DNA of 64,000 bases from Tumebacillus avium (GTDB taxonomy: Bacteria; Bacillota; Bacilli; Tumebacillales; Tumebacillaceae), in assembly GCF_002162355.1 (NCBI RefSeq), contig NZ_CP021434.1, positions 2,084,501 through 2,148,500 of the forward strand. Reading direction: 5' to 3'. Under the pieces are notes generated by a model that was given only the letters and a program-made list of their open reading frames with translations, made no database searches and had not been told where the DNA came from. This document shows positions 8,344 to 15,385 of this stretch, one piece after another. The position numbers and the translations under genes are program-made. Within the stretch, counting starts at the first letter, position 1. The number at the start of each line of letters is the position of its first letter.

Positions 8344-8475
8344 TATGCGATCGGTATTTTTGCTGTTGACCAGACCGCGAGGGAAGCTCCACCGATTCCG
8401 AAAATCACCGGAAGTGCTCCTACACAAATTGCGGAGATTGCTCCGCCGATTGTTGGCAGTTCATTGATTGGCTAA
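8344..8475 (+). pseudogene. Decayed third propeptide of the EAPPLP family
   Basis: The open stretch reads YAIGIFAVDQ, then TAREAPPIPK, ITGSAPTQ, IAEIAPPIVG and SSLIG before TAA. The REAPPIP and EIAPPIV units and the preceding hydrophobic/Thr-Ala pairs match the peptides at 3482 and 8060. An in-frame TGA at 8341 removes the start and most of the signal sequence, and I see no ATG, GTG or TTG with a ribosome site. A terminator follows at once, as for the intact copies. I read it as a broken paralogue; a single indel upstream could also restore it. Confidence 0.5.
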
Positions 8476-8484
8476 TAGGAGCGT

Positions 8485-8516
8485 AGAGCCTGCACGAGGT
8501 GTGGGCTCTTTTTTTT
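8485..8516 (+). terminator. Terminator after the decayed propeptide
   Basis: AGAGCC and GGCTCT pair around a loop that itself can extend the stem (TGCAC, GTG), followed by an eight-T run. Confidence 0.75.
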
Positions 8517-8682
8517 GTTCAAAGATATAAATACGATGACTTAAAAACGGAAATAAAACTCAGCTTCCGAGTTTAACCCAAACCCCTTTTTTTGAACCGA
8601 TGTGCATGTTAATGTTTGTTCGTGGAGTAAATTAAGCATCGCGGAGATTAATAAAACTTATTTCAGAAAGGAGCGAACCCAT

Positions 8683-9978
8683 ATGCAAGACACCTCCCTT
8701 GGTCAACGCATCCGCAATCTGCGCCTGCAAAAAGGCTTCACACAGATCGAACTGGCGAAAGGCATTTGCACGCCGAGTATGATCTCGCAGATTGAGTCGG
8801 ACCGGGCAAGACCTTCTTTCAAAGTCCTAAATGGTGTTGCGGAGCGTTTAGAAGTCCCGCTTGAAAAACTGCTCTCGAACGTGGACATGCATCTCGATGT
8901 TGTCAGCAACTACAAAATGGCTCGTGCTATGGTGGCGTCGGGAGAGTATACGTCGGCGATTCCGCTGTTGAATGGGCTGTCGGAAGCATCGCATGGGCAG
9001 CTTTCGATCAGTGAGGTTTTATACGATCTTGGTGTTTGTTATCTGAAGACGAATCAACTGGAGGCAGCTGACCAGACCTTCGATCAGGTGTTTGAACTCG
9101 CCGTTCTCCGTCAAGACCGACACCTGGCTGCGCGTGTGCTTTGGAATAGTGGTGTTCTGGAGTTGTATCGAAAGAAAAATCAACTCGCTGTATACAAACT
9201 TGAAAAAGCGCTTCGCGAGGCTGACGGTATAAAAGAAGTCGATGTGATGCTGACGGGGAGTATCCTCTACGACCTCGGGCGAGCCCATACTCAGTGTGGG
9301 GAACCTGACAAGGCGGTGAGCAGCTACGAGGAAGCAGGCAAGTATTTGGAAACCGCTTCAAATGTACGCGATTTAGCACATTTATATTTTGAACTAAGCA
9401 AGTCCTACAAACAGCTCGGGGATTTCGAAAAGGCAATCGCTTATTCAGATCGCGCAACCGTCCTTTTTGCGGGGATGGAGAACTTGATTTTAAAGACCAA
9501 AATCGAGTGCGAAACTGCTGTGCTGTTAGGGGAAGAAGGGCAACACACGTCAGCAATTGAGATGTTGCAAACGGGTCGTGCTCAATTTCTCGACTTTGGC
9601 GAGCGAGAAGAGGCCGGGACAGTTTGCTTGATGATTGGGAAGTTTCAAGTGCTGAGCGGAGAGTTGGAAGGTGCACAAGAATCATGTGAACAGGCGAGGC
9701 TGCTATTGCCTGACATTCCCTTACAACGGGGGCGTATCTGGAACCTCGCCGGTCAGATTGCTTTGAAGAAGAACGACCGGGACGAAGCAATCACCTGTTT
9801 TGAAAAAGCTGCAGACCTGCTCCAAAAAGCTGATGTGTTCTCAGCGTGGGAAGCTGTGATTCGAGAATTGGCAGAACTTTATGATGAAGTACAGGATTCG
9901 AAGCGTGCGTTTGAACTTATGGACGCAGCTCGAAAGATGGCGCAGATCGAGATGCGGCGTCGGGGGATCTCGTTGTGA
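8683..9978 (+). CDS. HTH-TPR regulator heading a five-gene operon
   Basis: ATG 8683 follows AAAGGAG (8667-8673) by 9 bases, giving 431 residues. The N-terminal HTH (LGQRIRNLRLQKGFTQIELA to EKLLSNVD, residues about 5-65) contains the box CTPSMISQIESDRARPS. The remainder is a TPR array, e.g. VLYDLGVCYLKTNQLEAADQ and LAHLYFELSKSYKQLGDFEKA. It is clearly a paralogue of the 56655 gene. That gene has a propeptide overlapping its stop; here a small HTH gene occupies that place (GTGA overlap), and the nearest propeptides lie upstream. A peptide-sensing RRNPP receptor with a non-adjacent ligand is the likely reading. Confidence 0.8.
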   Translation: MQDTSLGQRIRNLRLQKGFTQIELAKGICTPSMISQIESDRARPSFKVLNGVAERLEVPLEKLLSNVDMHLDVVSNYKMARAMVASGEYTSAIPLLNGLSEASHGQLSISEVLYDLGVCYLKTNQLEAADQTFDQVFELAVLRQDRHLAARVLWNSGVLELYRKKNQLAVYKLEKALREADGIKEVDVMLTGSILYDLGRAHTQCGEPDKAVSSYEEAGKYLETASNVRDLAHLYFELSKSYKQLGDFEKAIAYSDRATVLFAGMENLILKTKIECETAVLLGEEGQHTSAIEMLQTGRAQFLDFGEREEAGTVCLMIGKFQVLSGELEGAQESCEQARLLLPDIPLQRGRIWNLAGQIALKKNDRDEAITCFEKAADLLQKADVFSAWEAVIRELAELYDEVQDSKRAFELMDAARKMAQIEMRRRGISL

Positions 9979-10196
9979 GTGAGCTACTGCTACTTCAGCC
10001 GCGCACCGCTTTGATCCACGCGAGGAGGGCAAAAAAGCTGACCCAAGAACAGCTCGCGAATCGATGTGACATCACGAGGGCTTATCTAGCCAACATTGAA
10101 CGAGGCAAACATGCACCGTCTTTGCGGACTGCATTTCGGATTGCAAATGTACTGGATTCGACGCTTGAACAGCTTTTTTCAACAGACAGGGAGTGA
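9975..10196 (+). CDS. Small XRE-family HTH protein
   Basis: A 73-residue protein that is essentially one XRE HTH: ALIHARRAKKLTQEQLANRC, then ITRAYLANIERGKHAPSL and a LEQLF end. The GTG start overlaps the TGA of the regulator before it (GTGA), so translation is coupled. Proteins this size act as DNA-binding repressors, often as dimers. It is probably an effector or modulator of the upstream peptide-responsive regulator; its target is not visible. Confidence 0.75.
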   Translation: MSELLLLQPRTALIHARRAKKLTQEQLANRCDITRAYLANIERGKHAPSLRTAFRIANVLDSTLEQLFSTDRE

Positions 10197-10200
10197 AAAT

Positions 10201-10731
10201 GTGGAGAATCGTCGTCTTCCTAAGGAACAAATCAGCTATATCAGGTTGCCTGACGCAGATGATTTACAGAACGATATCATGCTGCCCGCCTTTGTGATTT
10301 CAGCTACGCAGGCTTTTGCGATCTGCGACAACCAGTTGGAGTTGTGCGTGATCAGCCCTACCCGCCAATCGAATGTATATGAAAGAGTTGCACTGGCCGA
10401 TCCGATGTTTTATGTAGGAAATGATGAGCAGGTTGTGTTTTACGACCTGACTTCGATGACTTTTGCCGAGTTTGCCAAGAAGTACATGCACATGACCCTG
10501 CATGAAAAATGCAGGCACCACTTAATAGAAGCGCGATGGAAGCATCAGTTGACGGTCGAAGAAGTTGCAGGTCGAACTGGTATCACAGTTCACGATTATC
10601 TCCAGATCGAACATGGACTACAATCCCCATCTGTAGATGTTGCGCATTCCTTATCAAGGTTGCTTGGCTCTTCGATCGAACAACTCTTTTTTCCGCAAGA
10701 AGTAACGGTTTGGCTGGACGAGGTGAAGTAA
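10201..10731 (+). CDS. Unknown domain with C-terminal XRE HTH
   Basis: The GTG start at 10201 has GACAGGGAG just upstream and follows the previous stop by 4 bases, giving 176 residues. Residues 1-100 form a domain I do not recognise (QISYIRLPDADDLQNDIMLP, then FAICDNQLELCVISP). Residues about 105-172 are an HTH (LIEARWKHQLTVEEVAGRTG to LLGSSIEQLFFPQ). The HTH tail matches that of the 9975 protein (LEQLF/IEQLF), suggesting duplication inside the operon. The usual order (HTH first) is reversed. Confidence 0.65.
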   Translation: MENRRLPKEQISYIRLPDADDLQNDIMLPAFVISATQAFAICDNQLELCVISPTRQSNVYERVALADPMFYVGNDEQVVFYDLTSMTFAEFAKKYMHMTLHEKCRHHLIEARWKHQLTVEEVAGRTGITVHDYLQIEHGLQSPSVDVAHSLSRLLGSSIEQLFFPQEVTVWLDEVK

Positions 10732-10956
10732 ATGATGGCAGACGTCGAATTGCAATTGTTGAAACAGTTTGAAGATACTCCAGAGTATAAGTCGGTGGTA
10801 AGGCGGATTCGCGAGTTGGAATCTGCCGTTAAAAACCGTGTCGATGAAGACTCTTGGGAATTGATCATGAAATGGGAAGAGTTGTGGGCTCAGTTGCTTG
10901 TGGCGCAGCAGAGAACGTTGCTTGCAGCGCCGGTTGTGCTTGAGGGCCTGTCTTAA
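10732..10956 (+). CDS. Small acidic helical protein
   Basis: A 74-residue, probably all-helical protein (MMADVELQLLKQFEDTPEYK, then VRRIRELESAVKNRVDEDSW). It starts directly after the preceding stop, and its own stop overlaps the next start (TAATG). No signal peptide, membrane segment or known motif. Its position between two HTH genes suggests a small partner or anti-regulator, but that is only context. Confidence 0.55.
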   Translation: MMADVELQLLKQFEDTPEYKSVVRRIRELESAVKNRVDEDSWELIMKWEELWAQLLVAQQRTLLAAPVVLEGLS

Positions 10957-11597
10957 TGGAAGAAACGTTTGGAGAATTCCTGCGTGCAAGAAGGCAAGCC
11001 AAGGGAATGTCGATCCGTCAACTCGCGCTGTACGCAAACTGTTCCGACTCATATCTCTCTTTATTGGAGCGCGGGATTGCAGGCGGACGCGGACCAACAC
11101 CAAATTTTTTACTGAAACTTTCGAAGGCGCTTCGTATCCCTCATGAGGTTTTGATGAGAAAAGCCGGTCACTGCACCGACCACCCCACCGAGGTGGTCAC
11201 GGTTCCCTTTTTGCCGTTGCTTCGCGAGTGTCTCGCAGACAGCCTGGAGGATTTTGCTGAACGGACGGGTATATCTCTTGAGGAAATCCAGCACTTAGAG
11301 GAAAGCAAAGATGTAAGCGCAGAAACTGTGATGCTGATCTTCGACATGCTGTTTTGCAAACAACGCGCCTTTACACGCGGGCAACAGACGCTGCTCAATT
11401 TGGTGGAGAAGACGTTTCAAAAGGATTCGAAATTGAGTCCGCAGTTGGAGTCCTTGCTGACTTGGTTTTTCGAGGCGCAGGGAGCGCCCGCGGCCAAGGC
11501 GGAAGGTGCAGGATTGTTTACAGTGCTAATTTTCAAGAAGGAAGATTGGTGTGCGAAAAAAGCAAGAAGCGGCTCTTGTGCAGAGCTGTTTTTTTGA
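10956..11597 (+). CDS. XRE-family HTH protein closing the operon
   Basis: 213 residues. The N-terminus is a longer XRE HTH (FGEFLRARRQAKGMSIRQLA, NCSDSYLSLLERG, then PTPNFLLKLSKALRIPHEVL, residues 4-66). A second, weaker helical segment LEDFAERTGISLEEIQHLEE near residue 95 may be a degenerate HTH. The last residues (SGSCAELFF) are encoded by the terminator hairpin itself, which suggests that the 3' end has been frameshifted or extended compared with an ancestral stop. It overlaps the preceding gene by one base. Confidence 0.7.
   Translation: MEETFGEFLRARRQAKGMSIRQLALYANCSDSYLSLLERGIAGGRGPTPNFLLKLSKALRIPHEVLMRKAGHCTDHPTEVVTVPFLPLLRECLADSLEDFAERTGISLEEIQHLEESKDVSAETVMLIFDMLFCKQRAFTRGQQTLLNLVEKTFQKDSKLSPQLESLLTWFFEAQGAPAAKAEGAGLFTVLIFKKEDWCAKKARSGSCAELFF
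11567..11594 (+). terminator. Terminator embedded in the end of the HTH gene
   Basis: AAGCGGCTCT-TGTGC-AGAGCTGTTTTTTT. Related hairpins occur at 11927-11956 and 13752-13783. Confidence 0.7.
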
Positions 11598-11657
11598 TAG
11601 ATTGGTGTTGCAGATAATCTGAAAGTCATAATACTGCCTAAGAAAGGCGTGAGGGAG

Positions 11658-11852
11658 ATGGCGAAGAATCGCTTGAACAAACGCTCCACCATCACCATAC
11701 CGAAAGCGATTGTGATGGATCAGGCGTGGTTTTGGAGCAAAGAGTGGCAGTCGAAGGAGCGCGAAGCAGAGGAAGACTTGCAGGCTGGCCGCGTGTCGGG
11801 GCCGTTCACTTCGATGGATGACATCAAAGCGAGACTCGATTCGTTGAAATAA
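11658..11852 (+). CDS. Orphan antitoxin-like small protein
   Basis: About 64 residues from ATG 11658 (GTG 11649 is the alternative; neither has ideal spacing). The N-terminal NKRSTITIPKAIV resembles the start of an AbrB/MazE-type swapped-hairpin antitoxin. The C-terminal EREAEEDLQAGRVSGPFTSM to IKARLDSLK is typical of type II antitoxins (the LxxGRVSGPF box). No toxin gene follows: the next open stretch is short and runs into a terminator. I infer an antitoxin that lost its toxin or works alone. Confidence 0.55.
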   Translation: MAKNRLNKRSTITIPKAIVMDQAWFWSKEWQSKEREAEEDLQAGRVSGPFTSMDDIKARLDSLK

Positions 11853-11926
11853 ACATGGCCGACCAGAAGCCGTTGATGTGGCTCGCACCTGCGGGCATCA
11901 TGATAATGCGTTACAAAAACCATAAC

Positions 11927-11956
11927 AAAAGCGGCTCTTGCACAGAGCCGCTTTTT
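11927..11956. terminator. Bidirectional terminator
   Basis: AAAAGCGGCTCT-TGCAC-AGAGCCGCTTTTT is a perfect stem between convergent genes. Confidence 0.9.
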
Positions 11957-11986
11957 CGCATCGATTTTTATACTGACACTTAGGGG

Positions 11987-12412
11987 TCACTGATAAAGTT
12001 CATCCAAGAACGCAGCGACTTTTTTATAGGTGTCCACGGGCAGCGTATAGTAATACGTCTTGTCTTGGTACTCAATCTTGCTGTAGCCGGTGTCGTTATT
12101 GATACACATCAGCCCAAGCGTTGTATCCTTGTTGAACAACAAAGTGTAGTCGGGCATGCACTTGACTTTCAGATTCTTGGCTTCCCAACGATCTGTTTCT
12201 AGAAGTCCCAGCAAGGTCTTGATCTCGCTTGGTTGTGTAAGGACGTGGACATCATTTACGCCTTTTACGACTTTGATTTCGTCAACTGGGCCATGCAAAA
12301 CATCATTGGGCAGATTGCGTCCTTTATTCATGGTCAGCAGATACACCCCAATCAGGACGGCAACGATCAGCAGCAGAGATGTGACCAGTGCTGCCCGCTT
12401 ACTGAACTTCAT
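11987..12412 (-). CDS. Small membrane-anchored or secreted protein
   Basis: 141 residues with an N-terminal hydrophobic anchor (RAALVTSLLLIVAVLIGVYL). The outer part contains the paired segments DEIKVVKGVNDVHVLTQPSE and YTLLFNKDTTLGLMCINN with a beta-rich look, as in small lipoprotein-like proteins, but there is no lipobox Cys. Its start overlaps the end of the caspase-like gene upstream by 14 bases, so they are translated together. It may be an inhibitor or partner of that secreted enzyme; this is only context. Confidence 0.55.
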   Translation of the reverse strand: MKFSKRAALVTSLLLIVAVLIGVYLLTMNKGRNLPNDVLHGPVDEIKVVKGVNDVHVLTQPSEIKTLLGLLETDRWEAKNLKVKCMPDYTLLFNKDTTLGLMCINNDTGYSKIEYQDKTYYYTLPVDTYKKVAAFLDELYQ

Positions 12413-13634
12413 AGTAGTACGCTTCTTTTCCGAGCAAGTTCGTTCCGTCGATTTGATATTCGGTAAAGACTACGTAGTAATATTTCCCTTTTTCAAGATC
12501 CAAAACTTGTTTACCGGTTTGAGCCAGTTCCTTGTAATTCGCCTTGAGTTGCTTTTTCGCCAATTTCTTGGCATCGGAAATTTGAAGTTCCGAAACTTTC
12601 TCCGCGATTTTTGCCTTGGCCGGTTTGGTGTCGATTTTGTTGTTGTAGATCGCTTTGACTTGGTTGTTTTCAACCAAAGCCACAAATCCGCTGGTGGTGG
12701 TAAACTCACCAACCGTTTCGACAAGATCTACGACGGCCGAACCGGTGCCTTGATCGATCATGCTGATTTGATAATCCTCAGCGTGGAAAGACTTGTCGAT
12801 GTTTGCCGCGATGTAGGAGAGAAGCTCGTCATACTGCGGGGAGACCGTATCGAATTGAATTGCGGTTTCCGGCACATGTTTCCGCTTCGCTTCATCCAAC
12901 GCGACTTCGCTGAGTTCAGCAGTGGACGAATCTTTTGCATAGATGATCGGGATAATCTGGGAAGAGTTGCCGTAAATCTTCGCGTTCTTGACCAGGTTAT
13001 CCGAGTAGGTGAAGGAGTTTGCATAATCGACCGCATTTTTCACCGTCGTGACGCCCGACACGAACTTCCCTGTATATCGTGCCAACCAGGAGGTGTGGGA
13101 GCCAGCTTCAATCGAATCCGGCCAGCCGACAGCTGTATTCGCCCCTTCGTCTACAGCAGTTTTGGTGATATTGCTGGTCCCCAGAGCGGTTTTACAGCCG
13201 GCAAAGGTGATCAGTTTGACACTGTTCATATCATAGCTTTGGATGCCGGCATATTTGTATCCGGTGGTGCTGTCAAGGTTATAGCCCATGTAGACACCTG
13301 TCATATAAGAGCCATCGTTTCCTTTATAGTTCCATGCCATGTTGTCATAGTTGGCATGTGCGCTGAAGAACAAGATTTCACTCTCCATGCGGGGGGTTCC
13401 GGTGTCAGGGTTGTTACCTCTCATATAGGTGACAGTCGGTGCGGTGTTGTAGTACGATTTGTATCCGGCAGACGCAAAGTTATTCGATGCCGTCGTGGCA
13501 TCACCGCTGGTATCGATGTCGAACAGTCCGTAGTCAGTACCGATTGAATACGCATACTGATATGCAGATGCCCCGGTCGCTGTTGCGGCCAACAAACTGG
13601 CCCCCAGCACAAAAGAAGTGATCGCTTTTTTCAT
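12399..13634 (-). CDS. Secreted caspase-fold (clan CD-like) protein
   Basis: 411 residues with a classical signal peptide (KKAITSFVLGASLLAATATG then ASAYQ). The next 200 residues contain SEILFFSAHANYD with a His (near 93) and VKLITFAGCKTALG with a Cys (near 146), spaced and framed like the His-Cys dyad of caspase/CHAT/gingipain folds (H after a hydrophobic strand, C after a second strand and small residues). Residues about 300-405 look like PepSY-type or inhibitor-like repeats (AEKVSELQISDAKKLAKKQ, then YYVVFTEYQIDG). I infer a secreted cysteine peptidase or its relative. A perfect dyad at 13662-13687 lies in its promoter region. Confidence 0.6.
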   Translation of the reverse strand: MKKAITSFVLGASLLAATATGASAYQYAYSIGTDYGLFDIDTSGDATTASNNFASAGYKSYYNTAPTVTYMRGNNPDTGTPRMESEILFFSAHANYDNMAWNYKGNDGSYMTGVYMGYNLDSTTGYKYAGIQSYDMNSVKLITFAGCKTALGTSNITKTAVDEGANTAVGWPDSIEAGSHTSWLARYTGKFVSGVTTVKNAVDYANSFTYSDNLVKNAKIYGNSSQIIPIIYAKDSSTAELSEVALDEAKRKHVPETAIQFDTVSPQYDELLSYIAANIDKSFHAEDYQISMIDQGTGSAVVDLVETVGEFTTTSGFVALVENNQVKAIYNNKIDTKPAKAKIAEKVSELQISDAKKLAKKQLKANYKELAQTGKQVLDLEKGKYYYVVFTEYQIDGTNLLGKEAYYYEVQ

Positions 13635-13661
13635 TATTTTCTCCCCTTTAAATTATCTAAT

Positions 13662-13687
13662 ATATTTACCTCTGTGTAGGTAAATAT
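13662..13687. promoter_or_regulatory. 10-bp inverted repeat, likely operator
   Basis: ATATTTACCT and AGGTAAATAT are perfectly symmetrical around CTGTGT, 28 bases upstream of the caspase-like gene start, in AT-rich promoter DNA. The binding protein is unknown. Confidence 0.5.
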
Positions 13688-13751
13688 TACCAAGGAAATA
13701 AGGGTGTGTCAATAATGAAATTACTATTTTTATATTAATATAAAATAAAAT

Positions 13752-13783
13752 AAAAGCGACTCTTGCACAGAGCCGCTTTTTTG
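13752..13783 (-). terminator. Terminator after serA
   Basis: Same hairpin family as at 11927 (AAAAGCGACTCT-TGCAC-AGAGCCGCTTTTTT on plus), with one mismatch. On the minus strand the T run follows the stem. Confidence 0.75.
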
Positions 13784-13792
13784 CGTCCTTCC

Positions 13793-15385
13793 CTACACAG
13801 CCACTTCCCGTACCCTCTGAATCCCGCTCACATACTGGATCGCCTCGAACGTCTCTTCATCGAGCGACTTATCCACCGCCAGAATCATCAGCGCCATACC
13901 GCCCTGCGAACGGCGGGCGACTTGCATGGCGGCGATGTTGATGTCGGCGCGGCCGAGGAGGGTGCCGACTTTGCCGATCATGCCGGGCTGGTCGAGGTGC
14001 TCGGTCATCAGGAGCGTGCCTTCCGGGGCGAGGTCGACTTTGAAATCGTTGATCTGCACGATGCGCGGGCCGAGGTCGGCGATCAGCGTGCCGGCGATCG
14101 TCACATCCCCTTGGCTTGTCTGCACCGTCACCTGCAGCAGGTCGGCATAGAGATCATGGCGCGTCGTCTTCGTTTCCGTCAGCTGAATGCGATGCTGCTC
14201 CGCCAAAAACGGCGCGTTGACGTAGTTGACCTCCTCGCCGTGGTGATACCCGAGCAGCCCTTTCAGGATCGAACGGCTCAGCGGGTCGGTCTGCTTGTCG
14301 GCGAGCTTGCCCGCGAACGTCATCTCGATCTTCTGCACCGGCCCTTCCGCCAGCGCCGCCGCCAGACGGCCGGCTTTTTCGGCGAGGTCGAGGTACGGCG
14401 CAATCGTGCGCATCGCTTCATCCGACAACGACGGCAGGTTGACCGCATTCTTAAACGGCCGATCCCGCAGCAGTTGGAGCAGCTCACGTCCGACGTCGAT
14501 CGCCACGTTGATCTGCGCTTCTTCGGTCGATGCGCCCAGATGCGGCGCAACCACCACGTTGTCGAAGCTCAGCAGCGGATTCTCCAGCGTGGCCGGCTCG
14601 CTTTCAAAAACGTCCAGCGCTGCGCCTGCCACCTTGCCGCTCTGCAACGCCTCGACCAGCGCCGCTTCGTCGATGATGCCGCCGCGGGCGCAGTTGAGCA
14701 GGCGCACACCCGGTTTCATACGGGCGAACTGGTCATGAGAGAGCAGATGTTTCGTCTCTTTGATCAAAGGCGTATGCACGGTGATAAAATCGGCCGCTTC
14801 GACGATCTCGTCGACCGACGCCATCACCACGCCCATCTTCTCGGCCCGCTCGCGGGTCAAAAACGGGTCGAACGCCAGCACCCGCATGTTAAACGCCATG
14901 GCCCGTTTGGCCACTTCCGAACCGATCCGGCCAAAGCCCAAGATGCCAAGCGTTTTGCTGTTCAGTTCCACGCCGACAAATGATTTGCGGTCCCACGCCC
15001 CGCCTTTCAGCTTGCCGTGCGCCTGCGGGATCTTGCGCGCCATGGCGAGCAGCATGGCGAAGGTGTGCTCGCAGGTGGAGATCGTGTTCCCGTCCGGCGC
15101 GTTGATCACGATCACGCCTTGCCGGGTCGCCGCCAGCACGTCGATGTTGTCGACGCCAACACCGGCCCGCCCGATCGCGCGGAGGTTGACGCCGGCCTGC
15201 AAGACTTCGACGGTGACTTGCGTTTGTGAACGGACGAGCAGCGCGTCATACCCGCCGATCACCTCAAGCAGCCCCCCAGGGGTCAAGTCGGTGCGAATGT
15301 CCACGTCCACTTCGGGGGCTTCGAGCAAAGCAGCCAGACCCTGCTCCGAAATCGGGTCGCTGACTAATACGCGGTAGTTAGCCAT
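13793..15385 (-). CDS. serA: D-3-phosphoglycerate dehydrogenase
   Basis: 530 residues, the length of the long bacterial SerA. It oxidises 3-phosphoglycerate to 3-phosphohydroxypyruvate, the first step of serine synthesis. Visible are the NAD-binding fingerprint LGILGFGRIGSEVAKRA near 145, the catalytic Arg in LLNCARGGIIDE near 235, the Asp/Glu region and VVAPHLGASTEEAQ with the catalytic His near 283. An intervening domain and a C-terminal ACT domain (GTLLMTEHLDQPGMIGKVGT) follow. It starts 8 bases inside the end of the aminotransferase gene and belongs to the T-box-controlled operon. Confidence 0.95.
   Translation of the reverse strand: MANYRVLVSDPISEQGLAALLEAPEVDVDIRTDLTPGGLLEVIGGYDALLVRSQTQVTVEVLQAGVNLRAIGRAGVGVDNIDVLAATRQGVIVINAPDGNTISTCEHTFAMLLAMARKIPQAHGKLKGGAWDRKSFVGVELNSKTLGILGFGRIGSEVAKRAMAFNMRVLAFDPFLTRERAEKMGVVMASVDEIVEAADFITVHTPLIKETKHLLSHDQFARMKPGVRLLNCARGGIIDEAALVEALQSGKVAGAALDVFESEPATLENPLLSFDNVVVAPHLGASTEEAQINVAIDVGRELLQLLRDRPFKNAVNLPSLSDEAMRTIAPYLDLAEKAGRLAAALAEGPVQKIEMTFAGKLADKQTDPLSRSILKGLLGYHHGEEVNYVNAPFLAEQHRIQLTETKTTRHDLYADLLQVTVQTSQGDVTIAGTLIADLGPRIVQINDFKVDLAPEGTLLMTEHLDQPGMIGKVGTLLGRADINIAAMQVARRSQGGMALMILAVDKSLDEETFEAIQYVSGIQRVREVAV

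Noticed and set aside
11855-11989. Possible toxin behind the antitoxin-like gene
   Set aside because: The frame is about 44 codons, passes through the terminator hairpin and has no RelE- or MazF-like sequence.
13763-14983. 406-codon plus-strand frame opposite serA
   Set aside because: Antisense shadow; Arg/His-rich product typical of reversed GC-rich coding DNA.
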